Below are positions 7,658-16,479 of a DNA stretch of 34,640 nucleotides, one piece after another. Positions within the stretch are counted from its first letter, which is position 1, and each line of letters opens with the position of its first letter. Source of the DNA: Erysipelotrichaceae bacterium (lineage in GTDB: Bacteria > Bacillota_I > Bacilli_A > Erysipelotrichales > Erysipelotrichaceae); the NCBI GenBank assembly GCA_017432895.1, contig JAFRIG010000074.1:1-34640 (forward strand). Direction: 5' to 3'. Made by a program: the position numbers and the translations under genes. Below the pieces are notes generated by a model that did no database searches, was not told the DNA's origin, and worked only from the letters and a program-made list of their open reading frames with translations.

Positions 7658-8935
7658 TTAGATAAGCAACGCCGTACCAAACGGTCTGACTCTGACTTCC
7701 AGCAGGCAGTCATCGCCAAAGACGGAATGCATCAGTTCTCTAAAACCTTCAAGTTTCTCTTTAGGAACGACGCACTGTATCGTGCCCTCAAAGCCGCCGC
7801 CATGGACCCGATAGGCACCTTCATCCTGCAGATACATATCCGCCAAAGCCAGACCTAAAGCCAGGGATTGAGAATCCGGGCGGGAAGCCGGATAGACGTT
7901 CTGCAGATATTCGAAAGACGAACGGCCCGATTCCTTCATCAGTTTCAGTAATGAAGCGACATCGTTTTCTTTGACCGCCTGTTTCTGGGCGATCGCCCTT
8001 TCATCTTCGTTATAGAAGTGGATGGCCCTTAAGATGGCCCGGTCGTTTTTGACCTGCTTTCTGATCTCGGTGAGATTTTTAAGCAGTTCTTCCCGGCTTG
8101 AATCGGCAAGAACTTCAACGTTCAGACACTTGGCCACTTCTTTGATCTCGTAAGGAACCGCAGCATATTCATGGGAAAGATCGGAATGATCCCCTTTCGT
8201 ATTGACTAAGACCAGTTCATAGCCGTGATCGGCGAAAGAGAAATCGTAGTTTTCAATGAGCGGTTCTTTGGGATCCTTGAAGTCGATGGCCACGAAACCG
8301 CCGACAGAGATCGCCATCTGATCCAGCAGTCCGCTGGGCTTGCCGAAATAGACGTTTTCGGCATACTGACCGACTTTGGCTCTTAAGACCGGATCGATCT
8401 TGTCGTCGTTATATAAGGCGTTAAAGATCTCCACCAGCATCACTTCAAAACAGGCTGAAGATGAAATGCCCGAGCCCACCAGGACTCTTGACTCGCACAG
8501 CGCATCGAAACCGCCGATCGTATAGCCCAGTTCACTTAACCTGGCGGCTACGCCTCTGATCAGGGCCTGGGAGCTGTTTTTCTCCTCTTCCCTGATCGAA
8601 AGATCGTCAAGATCGACCTGCGCCACCGCAAAACCGCGGTCATGGTAGTTGACTTTATTGCCTTCTCCGGCTTTGACGACAACCAGATTGTCGATATTCA
8701 GACCGGCTGCCACCACATGGCCATGCTGGTGATCGGTATGATTGCCGCCGATCTCCGAACGACCCGGCGAAGAGATGAAATGATAATCGCCATCGCCATA
8801 GAGTTCATAGGCATCATCTAAAAGCTTAAGATAGCGTTTCTTTTCCTCTTCGACATTACTGTCGCAGATGATTTTGGCGATCATCTGATCGATGCCGCCG
8901 TTAATGATATGTTCTTTTAATTCTTTATATAACAT
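7658..8935 (-). CDS. galK: Galactokinase (variant active-site motif)
   Basis: 425-aa GHMP-family sugar kinase, predicted to convert galactose to galactose-1-phosphate with ATP. The N-terminal galactokinase signature appears as PGRSEIGGNHTDHQHG (residues 57-72) instead of the classical PGRVNLIGEHTDYN. Arg59 and the Asp of HTD are kept, but the Glu before HTD is Asn. The ATP loop GSGISSSACFE and the GLLDQM segment with the catalytic Asp are present. A C-terminal GGGFEGTIQ motif closes the active site. It lies four nt after the ROK kinase and near the mgl operon. No galE or galT is visible here. Galactokinase is the best call; another GHMP sugar kinase is possible. Confidence 0.85.
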   Translation of the reverse strand: MLYKELKEHIINGGIDQMIAKIICDSNVEEEKKRYLKLLDDAYELYGDGDYHFISSPGRSEIGGNHTDHQHGHVVAAGLNIDNLVVVKAGEGNKVNYHDRGFAVAQVDLDDLSIREEEKNSSQALIRGVAARLSELGYTIGGFDALCESRVLVGSGISSSACFEVMLVEIFNALYNDDKIDPVLRAKVGQYAENVYFGKPSGLLDQMAISVGGFVAIDFKDPKEPLIENYDFSFADHGYELVLVNTKGDHSDLSHEYAAVPYEIKEVAKCLNVEVLADSSREELLKNLTEIRKQVKNDRAILRAIHFYNEDERAIAQKQAVKENDVASLLKLMKESGRSSFEYLQNVYPASRPDSQSLALGLALADMYLQDEGAYRVHGGGFEGTIQCVVPKEKLEGFRELMHSVFGDDCLLEVRVRPFGTALLI

Positions 8936-8939
8936 AAAC

Positions 8940-9845
8940 CTAATTCAGATGAGATTTGCCGATCATCGCCGCACCAAGGACACCCGGTTCACTTAAAGTC
9001 GCCTTCAGAATCGGAACATCCCTCATGCCTTCGTGGGCCATGGAACGGAAATACTCCTTCACTTTATCGAAATACAAGGCTGAAGAATGGGAACAGCCAC
9101 CGCCAATGACGAAGCAGTCCGGGGCGCAGATGGCCGAAATGGCAGCCAGACAAGTCGCAAAGTCTTTGGACATCTTATCGATGATAGCTTCAGCGATCTT
9201 ATTTCCTTCGGAAGCCAGGACGAAGACCTTGCGGGCCGAATCGCCTTCCGGACCGATCAGTTCGTTGCCGATCAGGCCGATAGCCGTACCGGAAGCTACC
9301 GACTCCACACCGCCCTTGTTGAGGTGGGCATAGATCGGATACTGTTTGGCATCCGGGTCGACGATGACGTTGGCCACTTCGCCAGCATAGCCCTTATGGC
9401 CGGAGATGACCTTGCCATTGATGACCAGTGCTCCGCCGATACCGGTGGAATGGGTCAGGAAATAAACTTCGTTGTAGCCCCTGCCGGAACCAAGTACCGC
9501 TTCCGCCAGGCCTGCCGCATTGGCATCGTTGTCTAAGAAGACCGGAATACCGGTAACTTTTTGCATATTGTCGGCGAACGGATAGCCTTCGCAACCCGGG
9601 ATATTGGTAGCCTGGGTGATGACGTTCTTTTCGCCATCCACAGGTCCGGGAATTGCCAAACCGATGGATCTTACATCACTGAGTTCGAACTGATTCAGCA
9701 GTTCCAGAATGTTTTCTTCGATCTTTTCCGGCCCCTCAAGAGCGTGGGAAGGTGCGATGACATCCTGCACGATCCTGCCTTCTTCGTCTACTTTGGCGAT
9801 CCTGACATTCGTGCCACCTAAATCGATTCCTACATAATAATTCAT
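8940..9845 (-). CDS. ROK-family sugar kinase, probable glucokinase, without the zinc motif
   Basis: 301 aa from the Met at 9845, chosen because it follows a GAGGT ribosome site; a longer in-frame reading to 9929 runs into the rimO terminator. The ATP loop DLGGTN is at residues 8-13 and the catalytic Asp lies in DNDANA (about Asp107). The sugar-binding STGIGG and GHKGYAGE follow. Most ROK proteins then have a His and a CxCGxxGC zinc site; here the His is Asn159 and all the cysteines are absent (NKGGVES instead of RGCLE), although the sugar-contacting Glu is kept. Upstream of galK, so probably a sugar kinase working beside it. Glucose is the likely substrate but is not proven. Confidence 0.82.
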   Translation of the reverse strand: MNYYVGIDLGGTNVRIAKVDEEGRIVQDVIAPSHALEGPEKIEENILELLNQFELSDVRSIGLAIPGPVDGEKNVITQATNIPGCEGYPFADNMQKVTGIPVFLDNDANAAGLAEAVLGSGRGYNEVYFLTHSTGIGGALVINGKVISGHKGYAGEVANVIVDPDAKQYPIYAHLNKGGVESVASGTAIGLIGNELIGPEGDSARKVFVLASEGNKIAEAIIDKMSKDFATCLAAISAICAPDCFVIGGGCSHSSALYFDKVKEYFRSMAHEGMRDVPILKATLSEPGVLGAAMIGKSHLN

Positions 9846-9923
9846 GATCTTTACCTCTTTTTTCTTCATTATATTATGATATTTTCCATTTTTCATCGGA
9901 TTAGACAAAAGTTTCCCAAAGAA

Positions 9924-9942
9924 AAACACCTTGCGGTGTTTA
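9924..9942 (-). terminator. rimO terminator overlapping its stop codon
   Basis: On the - strand AAACACC-GCAA-GGTGTTT is followed by a short U-rich run. The first arm contains most of the rimO stop codon (9940-9942), so the coding region and terminator share bases. Confidence 0.8.
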
Positions 9943-11235
9943 ATCTTCGATCGTAGCGATCAGATCGTAATCCCTGTAGCCGGTTATCTTCGCTTTGTAA
10001 AATTCACCGATCCGCAAAGGGCTTTCATGACGGATATAGATGATACCGTCGATCCCGTCAGGGGCGGAAAGATAACTGCGGGCAATATAGCGGTCAAAAA
10101 GCGTCTCGTATCTTTCGATCAGCACTTCGTAAGTCTTGCCGATCTTTTCTTTGTTTTTGGCTTCGACGATCTGTGCCTGCAGTGACATGAGCCTTTCATA
10201 GCGCTCATTCTTCACTTCTTCAGCGACCTGTTCATCCATCTCATAGGCTTTGGTGTCCTCTTCCGGGGAATAAGTAAAGGCTCCCAGAGAATCGAAACCG
10301 ACCTCTTCGACCAGTCTCAAAGTATCGTTGAACGTCTCTTCCGTTTCGTGCGGGAAGCCCACGATCAAAGTCGTACGGATACAGGCATCTTCAAAATATT
10401 TCCTGATCAAAGCGATCTTTTCCTTGATCAGTTCAACGCTTCCTCTGCGGTTCATGAGCTTGAGGATCTCGTCATTGCCATACTGGATGGGAATATCGAA
10501 GTAAGGAAGGACCTTTTCACACTTCTTCATTTGAATCAGCAACTCTTCTTCGATCTCATCGGGATACATGTACAGGATCCTGATCCATTTGAAATCCAGC
10601 TTATCCAACTCCCTGATCAGTTCTTTCAGTTTGAAACTGCCGTAAAGGTCATGGCCGTAATAGGTCGTATCCTGGGCCACGATATTGAGCTCTTTGACCC
10701 CGGCTTCAACAAGCCGTCTGGCCTCTTCAACGTTTTCTTCGATCGGATAGGAACGGCAATTGCCTCTGATCAAAGGTATCGCGCAATAGGTGCAGCGGTT
10801 GTCGCAGCCATCGGAGATCTTCAGATAAGCCGTATAGGAATTGTTGGCCAGCTTGCGTCCTTTGCCATAGGTATGAATGAAACGGTGATCGAAAAGATCT
10901 GAGAGAAGTTCGGGAAGTTTCGGATAGTCTTCGATCTTGACAAAAAGATCGACTTCCGGAAATTCCTTGAGACAGTCTTCAAAGTAGCGTTGCACGAAAC
11001 AGCCCGTCACGATCAGTTTCTGCAGCTTATCCCGCTTGTATTCAGCGATCTCCAGAATCGTATCGATCGCCTCTTCCTTGGCACTTAAAATAAAACCGCA
11101 GGTATTGATCAGGATCGCTTCGCATGCTCGAAGATCTTCTTCATATTCGAAGAAAGGATCATCAAACAAAGCGATGATGTTTTCCGAATCGACCAGATTC
11201 TTGGCACAGCCAAGAGAAACAAAACCTATTTTCAT
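9940..11235 (-). CDS. rimO: Ribosomal protein S12 methylthiotransferase RimO
   Basis: 431-aa radical-SAM enzyme that adds a methylthio group to an aspartate of ribosomal protein S12. The N-terminal methylthiotransferase domain has its three cluster cysteines (Cys10, Cys46, Cys79). The radical SAM motif CDNRCTYC provides Cys144, Cys148 and Cys151. A C-terminal TRAM-like region begins at about residue 365. The motif order and length fit RimO rather than MiaB, which is usually longer. It starts one nt after the stop of the MATE gene (TGA-T-ATG) with only a weak GGAG upstream, so translation probably depends on coupling. Confidence 0.93.
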   Translation of the reverse strand: MKIGFVSLGCAKNLVDSENIIALFDDPFFEYEEDLRACEAILINTCGFILSAKEEAIDTILEIAEYKRDKLQKLIVTGCFVQRYFEDCLKEFPEVDLFVKIEDYPKLPELLSDLFDHRFIHTYGKGRKLANNSYTAYLKISDGCDNRCTYCAIPLIRGNCRSYPIEENVEEARRLVEAGVKELNIVAQDTTYYGHDLYGSFKLKELIRELDKLDFKWIRILYMYPDEIEEELLIQMKKCEKVLPYFDIPIQYGNDEILKLMNRRGSVELIKEKIALIRKYFEDACIRTTLIVGFPHETEETFNDTLRLVEEVGFDSLGAFTYSPEEDTKAYEMDEQVAEEVKNERYERLMSLQAQIVEAKNKEKIGKTYEVLIERYETLFDRYIARSYLSAPDGIDGIIYIRHESPLRIGEFYKAKITGYRDYDLIATIED

Positions 11236-11236
11236 A

Positions 11237-12586
11237 TCAGTTCACCAGCTCCGTCAGGTTCTTTGCCCATCTATAAGAATTATAACGCTTCAAAGTCAGG
11301 AAAAATCTTACCACCTGTTCGATCTGACACAGCAGTACCAGCAAGACGATATCTTTAATGCCAAACCACACACCCGCAAAAGCAATGGGAATGCCCACGG
11401 CATACATGATCCCGGAATCCAGCAGATTGTAGATCCTGGAATCCCCGCCCGCTTTCAAAGTACAGAACATCACGTAAGTGAAAGTCCTCAGGAAAGCCTT
11501 AAAGCCATAGACCGCCAGTAAGGAACGTCCGGCCTCGTAGACGCTTTGATCGGATACATGATAGAGGTTTAATAAGACCGGGGAACAGATCACCATGAAA
11601 GCCCACAGGATCATGCCTACCACAAAGGAAAGACCCAGATGATAGCGCGATTCCTCTTTGGCCTGTTCGATTCTTCCTTCGCCCAGCAGTGTTCCCACCA
11701 GGATCGAGACCGCCTCGCCATAACCCCACACGGCAAACAAGGCCATCGAAAGGATCTCCGAACCCACATAGATGGCTTCCATACTGGAACTTCCCAGCAT
11801 GCCGAAGGCTTTATTGAAAAGAGACTGCCCGAAACCAAACAGCATCTCATTGAATGCGATCGGCAAGACTTTCTCGATAAAAGGCTTAATAAAGTTCAGA
11901 TCAAAGGAAAACATCGTCCTGATGCCCTGATAAAAGGCCGGGGAATCGTAATGGGCATAGATCAGCACTCCGATGCAGCAGATCATCTCGCTGCAAAGGA
12001 TGGCCATGCCCGCTCCGGCTACACCCTGTTTTAAGACAAAGATGAACAGATAGTTGCATAAGATATTGCATAAGACGTATAAAGCCGAGATCGTAAAAGT
12101 AAGTTTTGTGCGATGCATGGCCTGATACATGCTGCGGAATGAAGTCGAGATACATAAGAAGATCAGTGAGATCATCGCATATTTCAGATAAGTCCAGGAA
12201 TAAGGCATGATGCTTGGATCATCAAGATAGAAAAGCAGCAGCTTATCCCCTACCGTAAAGACGATCCCGATCCAGACAAAGGCGTTTAACAGTGCGGATG
12301 CCAGAAAGACACCCTGGGTTCGGGCCATGTTTTTAAACTGACCGGCCCCGAAGAATTGGGCACCGAATAGAGCTGCCCCGGCTTCAAAACCCCACAGCAG
12401 ATAATCATGAAGATACAGGACGTTGTTGGCATTGCCGATAGCGGTGACCATACCGATGGATGAGACCATGATCGAACAGATGATCGAACGGCAGGAATAC
12501 AAAAGATGCGATAGAGCACAGGGTATCGCGATCCTTAAGACTTTTTTATAGAAGTCGCCATCACCGATATAGCTTGAAATATTCAT
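11237..12586 (-). CDS. MATE-family efflux transporter
   Basis: 449-aa multidrug and toxin extrusion-type exporter with about twelve hydrophobic segments in two related halves, the standard size for the family. The start MNISSYIGDGDFYKKVLRIAIP is typical of Bacillota MATE proteins. Substrate unknown; by family it would use Na+ or H+ antiport. It is the first gene of a two-gene unit with rimO. The ATG has no Shine-Dalgarno sequence, and a perfect TATAAT ends seven bases before it, so the message is probably leaderless. Confidence 0.88.
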   Translation of the reverse strand: MNISSYIGDGDFYKKVLRIAIPCALSHLLYSCRSIICSIMVSSIGMVTAIGNANNVLYLHDYLLWGFEAGAALFGAQFFGAGQFKNMARTQGVFLASALLNAFVWIGIVFTVGDKLLLFYLDDPSIMPYSWTYLKYAMISLIFLCISTSFRSMYQAMHRTKLTFTISALYVLCNILCNYLFIFVLKQGVAGAGMAILCSEMICCIGVLIYAHYDSPAFYQGIRTMFSFDLNFIKPFIEKVLPIAFNEMLFGFGQSLFNKAFGMLGSSSMEAIYVGSEILSMALFAVWGYGEAVSILVGTLLGEGRIEQAKEESRYHLGLSFVVGMILWAFMVICSPVLLNLYHVSDQSVYEAGRSLLAVYGFKAFLRTFTYVMFCTLKAGGDSRIYNLLDSGIMYAVGIPIAFAGVWFGIKDIVLLVLLCQIEQVVRFFLTLKRYNSYRWAKNLTELVN

Positions 12587-12599
12587 AATCAGTATTATA
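12587..12599 (-). promoter_or_regulatory. Predicted leaderless -10 box of the MATE gene
   Basis: TATAAT on the - strand at 12594-12599 with seven bases before the ATG at 12586. The position where a -35 box would lie falls in the terminator of the upstream helicase gene and shows no TTGACA-like sequence. Confidence 0.6.
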
Positions 12600-12607
12600 C
12601 ATCATAA

Positions 12608-12635
12608 AAAGACAAGGCTATTCGTCCTTGTCTTT
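12608..12635 (-). terminator. Helicase gene terminator overlapping its coding end
   Basis: AAAGACAAGG (12608-12617) pairs with CCTTGTCTTT (12626-12635), followed by a U run on the - strand. The upstream arm encodes the last residues (Lys-Asp-Lys-Asp) of the helicase. Confidence 0.82.
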
Positions 12636-13955
12636 CGCTCTTTCTTTGTAGCGCTGCTTGCGTTCTTCCTTGATCTTGTTCTGAATGAACTCTCTTCTTT
12701 TCTTGCGCTTGATCTTCTCGACTTCCCTGTTCTTCTTTTTCTTGTAGTTGGGTTTTACTTTCTCGTTTTTGCGATAAAGCGTCTTGACGATCTGTTTTTC
12801 TTCCACATCGGCCTTGATCTGTTTTTTGGCCGTGGGATTGGAGGCTTCCTTCCAGCTGCCGTTTTTGAATTCTTTGGCCAGGAAGTTGACGCCCTTCTTG
12901 TTCAGGGCTCTGACCTGTTCCAGATCGTTCTCCTTGTATAAGAGATAACAGGTGCCATCCTTCTCGTTTCGACCGGTCCTTCCGGCCCGATGCATATAAA
13001 ACTGCAGCTGTTTGGGCAAGCCCATCGAAATGACGTGGGAGATCCCGTCGATATCGATACCTCTGGAAGCGACATCGGAAGCGATGACGTAGGTGTACTT
13101 CTTGGCTTGCAGATCCTTGATGGCCTTCTGACGGGTCCTTGAATCCAAACCTCCGTGGATCAGCAGAGCCTTAATGCCCTTTTCACTCAAGTATTCGTAA
13201 GTCGCATCGGCTTCATCCTTACTGTTGGCAAAGATCAGACAGACATAGGGTTTGAAACCCGGCAGGATGTCGTAGACGACTTCCTTGTAGTCCTTGTGCT
13301 TGCAATTGACAAGGACATGATTGATGCGCGGATCTCTTTTTTTGTCTTGCACCCTGATGATCTTGGGGCTGGAAAGATACTTCCTGACGAAAGCGTTGAG
13401 TTCTTCCGGGAAGGTCGCCGAAAAACACAGGACCTGCGGATCTTTGACCATATGGGAAAAGACGATATCGATGTCTTCCAGAAAACCGAACTCCAGGGTC
13501 ATATCCGCCTCATCGATCACAAACATCTGCACGAAATCGACTCTTAAGACATTGGAAACGAAAAGGTCTTTGATCCGGCCAGGTGTACCGATGACGATAT
13601 GCGGAGCATTGTCCATCTTTTCGATGGCTCGCTTCTTGTCCGTACCTCCGGATAAAAGCGATATGCGAAGCTCCGGCAATACTTCCTTCATTACAAGTGC
13701 ATTCTGATAGACCTGATAGGCCAGTTCCCTGGTCGGAACGGAGATCACGACCTGGGTCTTGTCGGAAACGGGATTGATCATCTCCATGATCGGGATCAGA
13801 TAGGCGTGGGTCTTGCCCGTACCGGTCTTGGACAGAGCGATAACATCCTTATGACTTGAGGCATATTTGAGAACTTCATTCTGGACGGCCGTAAGTTCTT
13901 CAAAGCCGTTCAGTTCGATAAATTTCTGCGTTGTTTCTTTCAGATTCTTATTCAT
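12618..13955 (-). CDS. cshB: DEAD-box RNA helicase, CshB-like
   Basis: 445-aa ATP-dependent RNA helicase. Motifs in order: Q motif (GFEELTAVQ, about residues 17-25), Walker A SKTGTGKT, PTREL, TPGR, DEAD (VIDEADM), SAT (FSATFPEE), then the second RecA domain with SRGIDI and HRAGRTGR. From about residue 380 the tail is very rich in Lys and Arg and is probably an RNA-binding extension. The pairing with ispH matches the cshB (yqfR)/ispH (yqfP) neighbourhood of B. subtilis, here divergent. Likely role: ribosome assembly or cold-related RNA remodelling. A TAAAAT box preceded by TGC lies eight bases before the ATG, so the mRNA leader is predicted to be nearly absent. Confidence 0.85.
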   Translation of the reverse strand: MNKNLKETTQKFIELNGFEELTAVQNEVLKYASSHKDVIALSKTGTGKTHAYLIPIMEMINPVSDKTQVVISVPTRELAYQVYQNALVMKEVLPELRISLLSGGTDKKRAIEKMDNAPHIVIGTPGRIKDLFVSNVLRVDFVQMFVIDEADMTLEFGFLEDIDIVFSHMVKDPQVLCFSATFPEELNAFVRKYLSSPKIIRVQDKKRDPRINHVLVNCKHKDYKEVVYDILPGFKPYVCLIFANSKDEADATYEYLSEKGIKALLIHGGLDSRTRQKAIKDLQAKKYTYVIASDVASRGIDIDGISHVISMGLPKQLQFYMHRAGRTGRNEKDGTCYLLYKENDLEQVRALNKKGVNFLAKEFKNGSWKEASNPTAKKQIKADVEEKQIVKTLYRKNEKVKPNYKKKKNREVEKIKRKKRREFIQNKIKEERKQRYKERAKDKDE

Positions 13956-13989
13956 ACCACTCTATTTTAGCATAATGTATAATTAACAT
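13956..13989. promoter_or_regulatory. Divergent, predicted leaderless promoters of cshB and ispH
   Basis: Only 34 bp separate the two start codons. For ispH (+), TATAAT at 13978-13983 lies six bases before the ATG at 13990. For cshB (-), TAAAAT at 13964-13969, with an extended TGC, lies eight bases before the ATG at 13955. The two -10 boxes are eight bases apart and face away from each other, so two polymerases could hardly bind together. No good -35 box is seen for either. Confidence 0.65.
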
Positions 13990-14871
13990 ATGGAAATTAA
14001 AAAAGTGGTCCCTAGTGGTTACTGTAAGGGCGTCGTAAACGCCATCAAGCTGGCTAAAGACACCAAAAAGGCCCATCCAAATGAGGATGTATATATCCTG
14101 GGCATGCTGGTACACAACTCGTATGTCACCGAGGAATTATCACAATTAGGCATCATCACCCTGGACGATTCCAAATTAAGCAAGGAAGAACTTCTGGATA
14201 CGATAAGCGAAGGCATCGTGATCTTCACAGCCCACGGCATCAGCGATCAGATCAAACAGAAAGCTTTAAATAAAGGCTTGAAATATGTCGATGCCACCTG
14301 CGTCGATGTCCTAAAGACGCAAAATATTATCAAAGAATATCTGGCCAAGGGCTACGATATCCTCTACTTTGGCAAAAAGAGACATCCCGAAGCGGAAGCC
14401 GTCCTTTCTATTTCAAAAAGGATCCACCTGATAAGCAGCAGACAGGATCTTGAAGAACTTGAATTGGACAACGATAAACTGTTTCTGACCAATCAGACGA
14501 CCATGTCCTATCTGGAACTGCAGGATCTTTTCACCTTGGTAAAGAATAAATATCCCCAGATCATCATCGAAGAAGAGATCTGCAACGCCACTTCTTCCAG
14601 ACAATTGGCCATCACCAGACTGCAGGATTGCGATCTGCTTTACGTGGTCGGCGATGTCAAGTCCAACAATACCAACAAACTCGTGGATATCGGCCTTCAA
14701 AGCGGCATCAAAAAAGTTCTGCTGATCCAGAACTTTAAAGATATCGATATTGACGATCTTCAAGACGTAAATAAAGTCTGCGTCACTGCCGGAGCCTCCA
14801 CACCCCCGAGTCTGATCAATGAAGTGATAGACTATTTAACCTCTGAAGCGGGCGATCAGCTTTCTGATTGA
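13990..14871 (+). CDS. ispH: 4-hydroxy-3-methylbut-2-enyl diphosphate reductase IspH
   Basis: 293-aa iron-sulfur enzyme making IPP and DMAPP in the last step of the MEP isoprenoid pathway. The three cluster cysteines are Cys12 (GYCKGV), Cys104 (DATCVDV) and Cys198 (EEICNATSSRQ). Substrate-contacting His42 (LVHN), His82 (TAHG), the RHPEAEA segment with its Glu, and the NQTTMS Thr are visible, as is the closing GASTPPSL. Length is normal. The coding end overlaps the converging flippase gene by 36 bp. It is predicted to be translated from a leaderless message. Confidence 0.95.
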   Translation: MEIKKVVPSGYCKGVVNAIKLAKDTKKAHPNEDVYILGMLVHNSYVTEELSQLGIITLDDSKLSKEELLDTISEGIVIFTAHGISDQIKQKALNKGLKYVDATCVDVLKTQNIIKEYLAKGYDILYFGKKRHPEAEAVLSISKRIHLISSRQDLEELELDNDKLFLTNQTTMSYLELQDLFTLVKNKYPQIIIEEEICNATSSRQLAITRLQDCDLLYVVGDVKSNNTNKLVDIGLQSGIKKVLLIQNFKDIDIDDLQDVNKVCVTAGASTPPSLINEVIDYLTSEAGDQLSD

Positions 14872-16479
14872 GATGTCTTTGATGCCAAAGATCTTCTGCG
14901 GCAGTCTTAAATAAACGGTCAAGGCATAGTATATCGCCAGCATCAGTATCCCCAGTCCACCCATGATCAGGATGTCGATCATCCTTGAATCGTAGGCAAA
15001 CGGGATCAGCGAATGAAGACCATAGGCTGGCAACACCATGATAAAGGAAATGATCAGGACCTTCACGAAACGCCGGGAGGTCGTTTTTATATTGATGCCG
15101 AAGTTCTTGCGCAGACAATAGAAATACAGAACGATCTGGATCAGATAATAGATGCCTGAGGAATAGATCATGCCGTAGGCCTTGAAATATCTCACCAGCG
15201 GGAAGAAGCTGATCAGTTTGGCGAGGAAGCTGATGATCAAAGTGATGATGGCTTCCTTGCGCAGTTTTAACGACATCATGATCGAAGAAAAGATCGGAGC
15301 TACCGTGCCTAAGAAGATCTGGATGTTGCTGACGGCGAAAAGGCTCGTACCCAGATCGAGGTTGTGATTGCCGTACATGATGAAATAGATGTCTCGGGCA
15401 AAGAAGATGAAGATCATGATCACCGGAACCAGGATGAAGAAGGCCGTATCCAGGATCTGATTGACCTGACGGGTGATCTTTTTATTGTCGTGAGCTTCCA
15501 GAGATTCGCTCAAATACGGGACCATGCCCGAGCCAAAACCCAGAGCCAGAACCGAAGGAATATTGGCGATCTTGGCCACATTGGCCTGGAGAATACCCGC
15601 GGATAACTTGGCACTTTCATAAACTTGAGCGCCATGGACCCTGGTCATATAATCCATAAAGAAAGTCGTATTGACCAAAGGACCGGCCGTGCCCAAAAAG
15701 GAAATGATCACATATGGAATGCCCAGAAGCAAGATCTCCACGATGATCTGTTTTTCGTTCATGGATGCCTTGCCAGACTGTTTAGAAGCCAGATCCTTTA
15801 CCTGTTTAACATCCTGTCTTGACAGTATCCCGGTATAGGCATAGGCAGCAAAGGCACCGAATGAAGCGGCGGCGATCGCAATAAAGATGGCCCAGATGCT
15901 CTTAAAGTGCAGGATATTGACGAAAAGATAAGCCAGAATGATGATGGAGAAGACTCTGACAAACTGTTCCAGGACCTGGGAGGAAGCGTAGAGATCAAGA
16001 CGTTTGAGACCCTGAATGTAGCCCCTCAATGCCGAAAGCAAAGGGACCAGAATGACGGCGATTGTCAATATATAGAACATCGTCTTGAGGTTTTGAATAT
16101 CTTCCAAAGGTGCCGAAACACCCAAGGACTGTCTGGCCAAGGGACCGGCCATTGCGATCAGGAAAAGACCCGTCGCCATGCACAGGCCCAGAACGATGGA
16201 AGAACCCATCTTTCTAACCAGCAGAACGGTCTTGTAGTCTTCTTTGGAATAATATTTGGCCACTAAGGAAGCGATCGCAAAAGGAATACCGGCCTGTGAG
16301 ATCTGCAAAAGCAGATCGTAGTAGGTATAGACGATCGAATAAAAAGCCATATTCGATTCGCCGGCGATCGCCGACAAAGGCGAATAATATAAAAGACCGA
16401 GAAGCTTGGAGACAAAAATGCCAAAGGAGCTCGTTAAAGCTCCGATCAGCAATGATTGTTTCATCTTCTCTTTATTCAT
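14836..16479 (-). CDS. MurJ/YtgP-type lipid-linked oligosaccharide flippase
   Basis: 547 aa from the ATG at 16479; a GTG one codon earlier is possible, but the GGGGAAG ribosome site better fits the ATG. The protein belongs to the MATE-like MOP superfamily (polysaccharide biosynthesis branch) and has about fourteen hydrophobic segments. The N-terminal GIFVSKLLGLLYYSPLSAIAG is typical of Bacillota YtgP/SpoVB proteins, which flip lipid II or similar precursors. The ATG overlaps the stop of the upstream lipoprotein gene (TGATG). Neighbouring murC (same strand, separate unit) fits a cell-wall role. Exact substrate not shown by sequence. Confidence 0.82.
   Translation of the reverse strand: MNKEKMKQSLLIGALTSSFGIFVSKLLGLLYYSPLSAIAGESNMAFYSIVYTYYDLLLQISQAGIPFAIASLVAKYYSKEDYKTVLLVRKMGSSIVLGLCMATGLFLIAMAGPLARQSLGVSAPLEDIQNLKTMFYILTIAVILVPLLSALRGYIQGLKRLDLYASSQVLEQFVRVFSIIILAYLFVNILHFKSIWAIFIAIAAASFGAFAAYAYTGILSRQDVKQVKDLASKQSGKASMNEKQIIVEILLLGIPYVIISFLGTAGPLVNTTFFMDYMTRVHGAQVYESAKLSAGILQANVAKIANIPSVLALGFGSGMVPYLSESLEAHDNKKITRQVNQILDTAFFILVPVIMIFIFFARDIYFIMYGNHNLDLGTSLFAVSNIQIFLGTVAPIFSSIMMSLKLRKEAIITLIISFLAKLISFFPLVRYFKAYGMIYSSGIYYLIQIVLYFYCLRKNFGINIKTTSRRFVKVLIISFIMVLPAYGLHSLIPFAYDSRMIDILIMGGLGILMLAIYYALTVYLRLPQKIFGIKDISIRKLIARFRG

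Noticed and set aside
8956..9536. Two + strand open frames (125 and 149 codons) opposite the ROK kinase
   Set aside because: Both are antisense shadows with biased composition and no initiation signals.
9846..9929. N-terminal extension of the ROK kinase by 28 codons
   Set aside because: It would begin inside the rimO terminator; the GAGGT site before 9845 fits the shorter form that begins directly at the ATP-binding strand.
10348..10902. 184-codon open frame on the + strand inside rimO
   Set aside because: Shadow of rimO, whose cluster cysteines and radical SAM motif are clear on the other strand.
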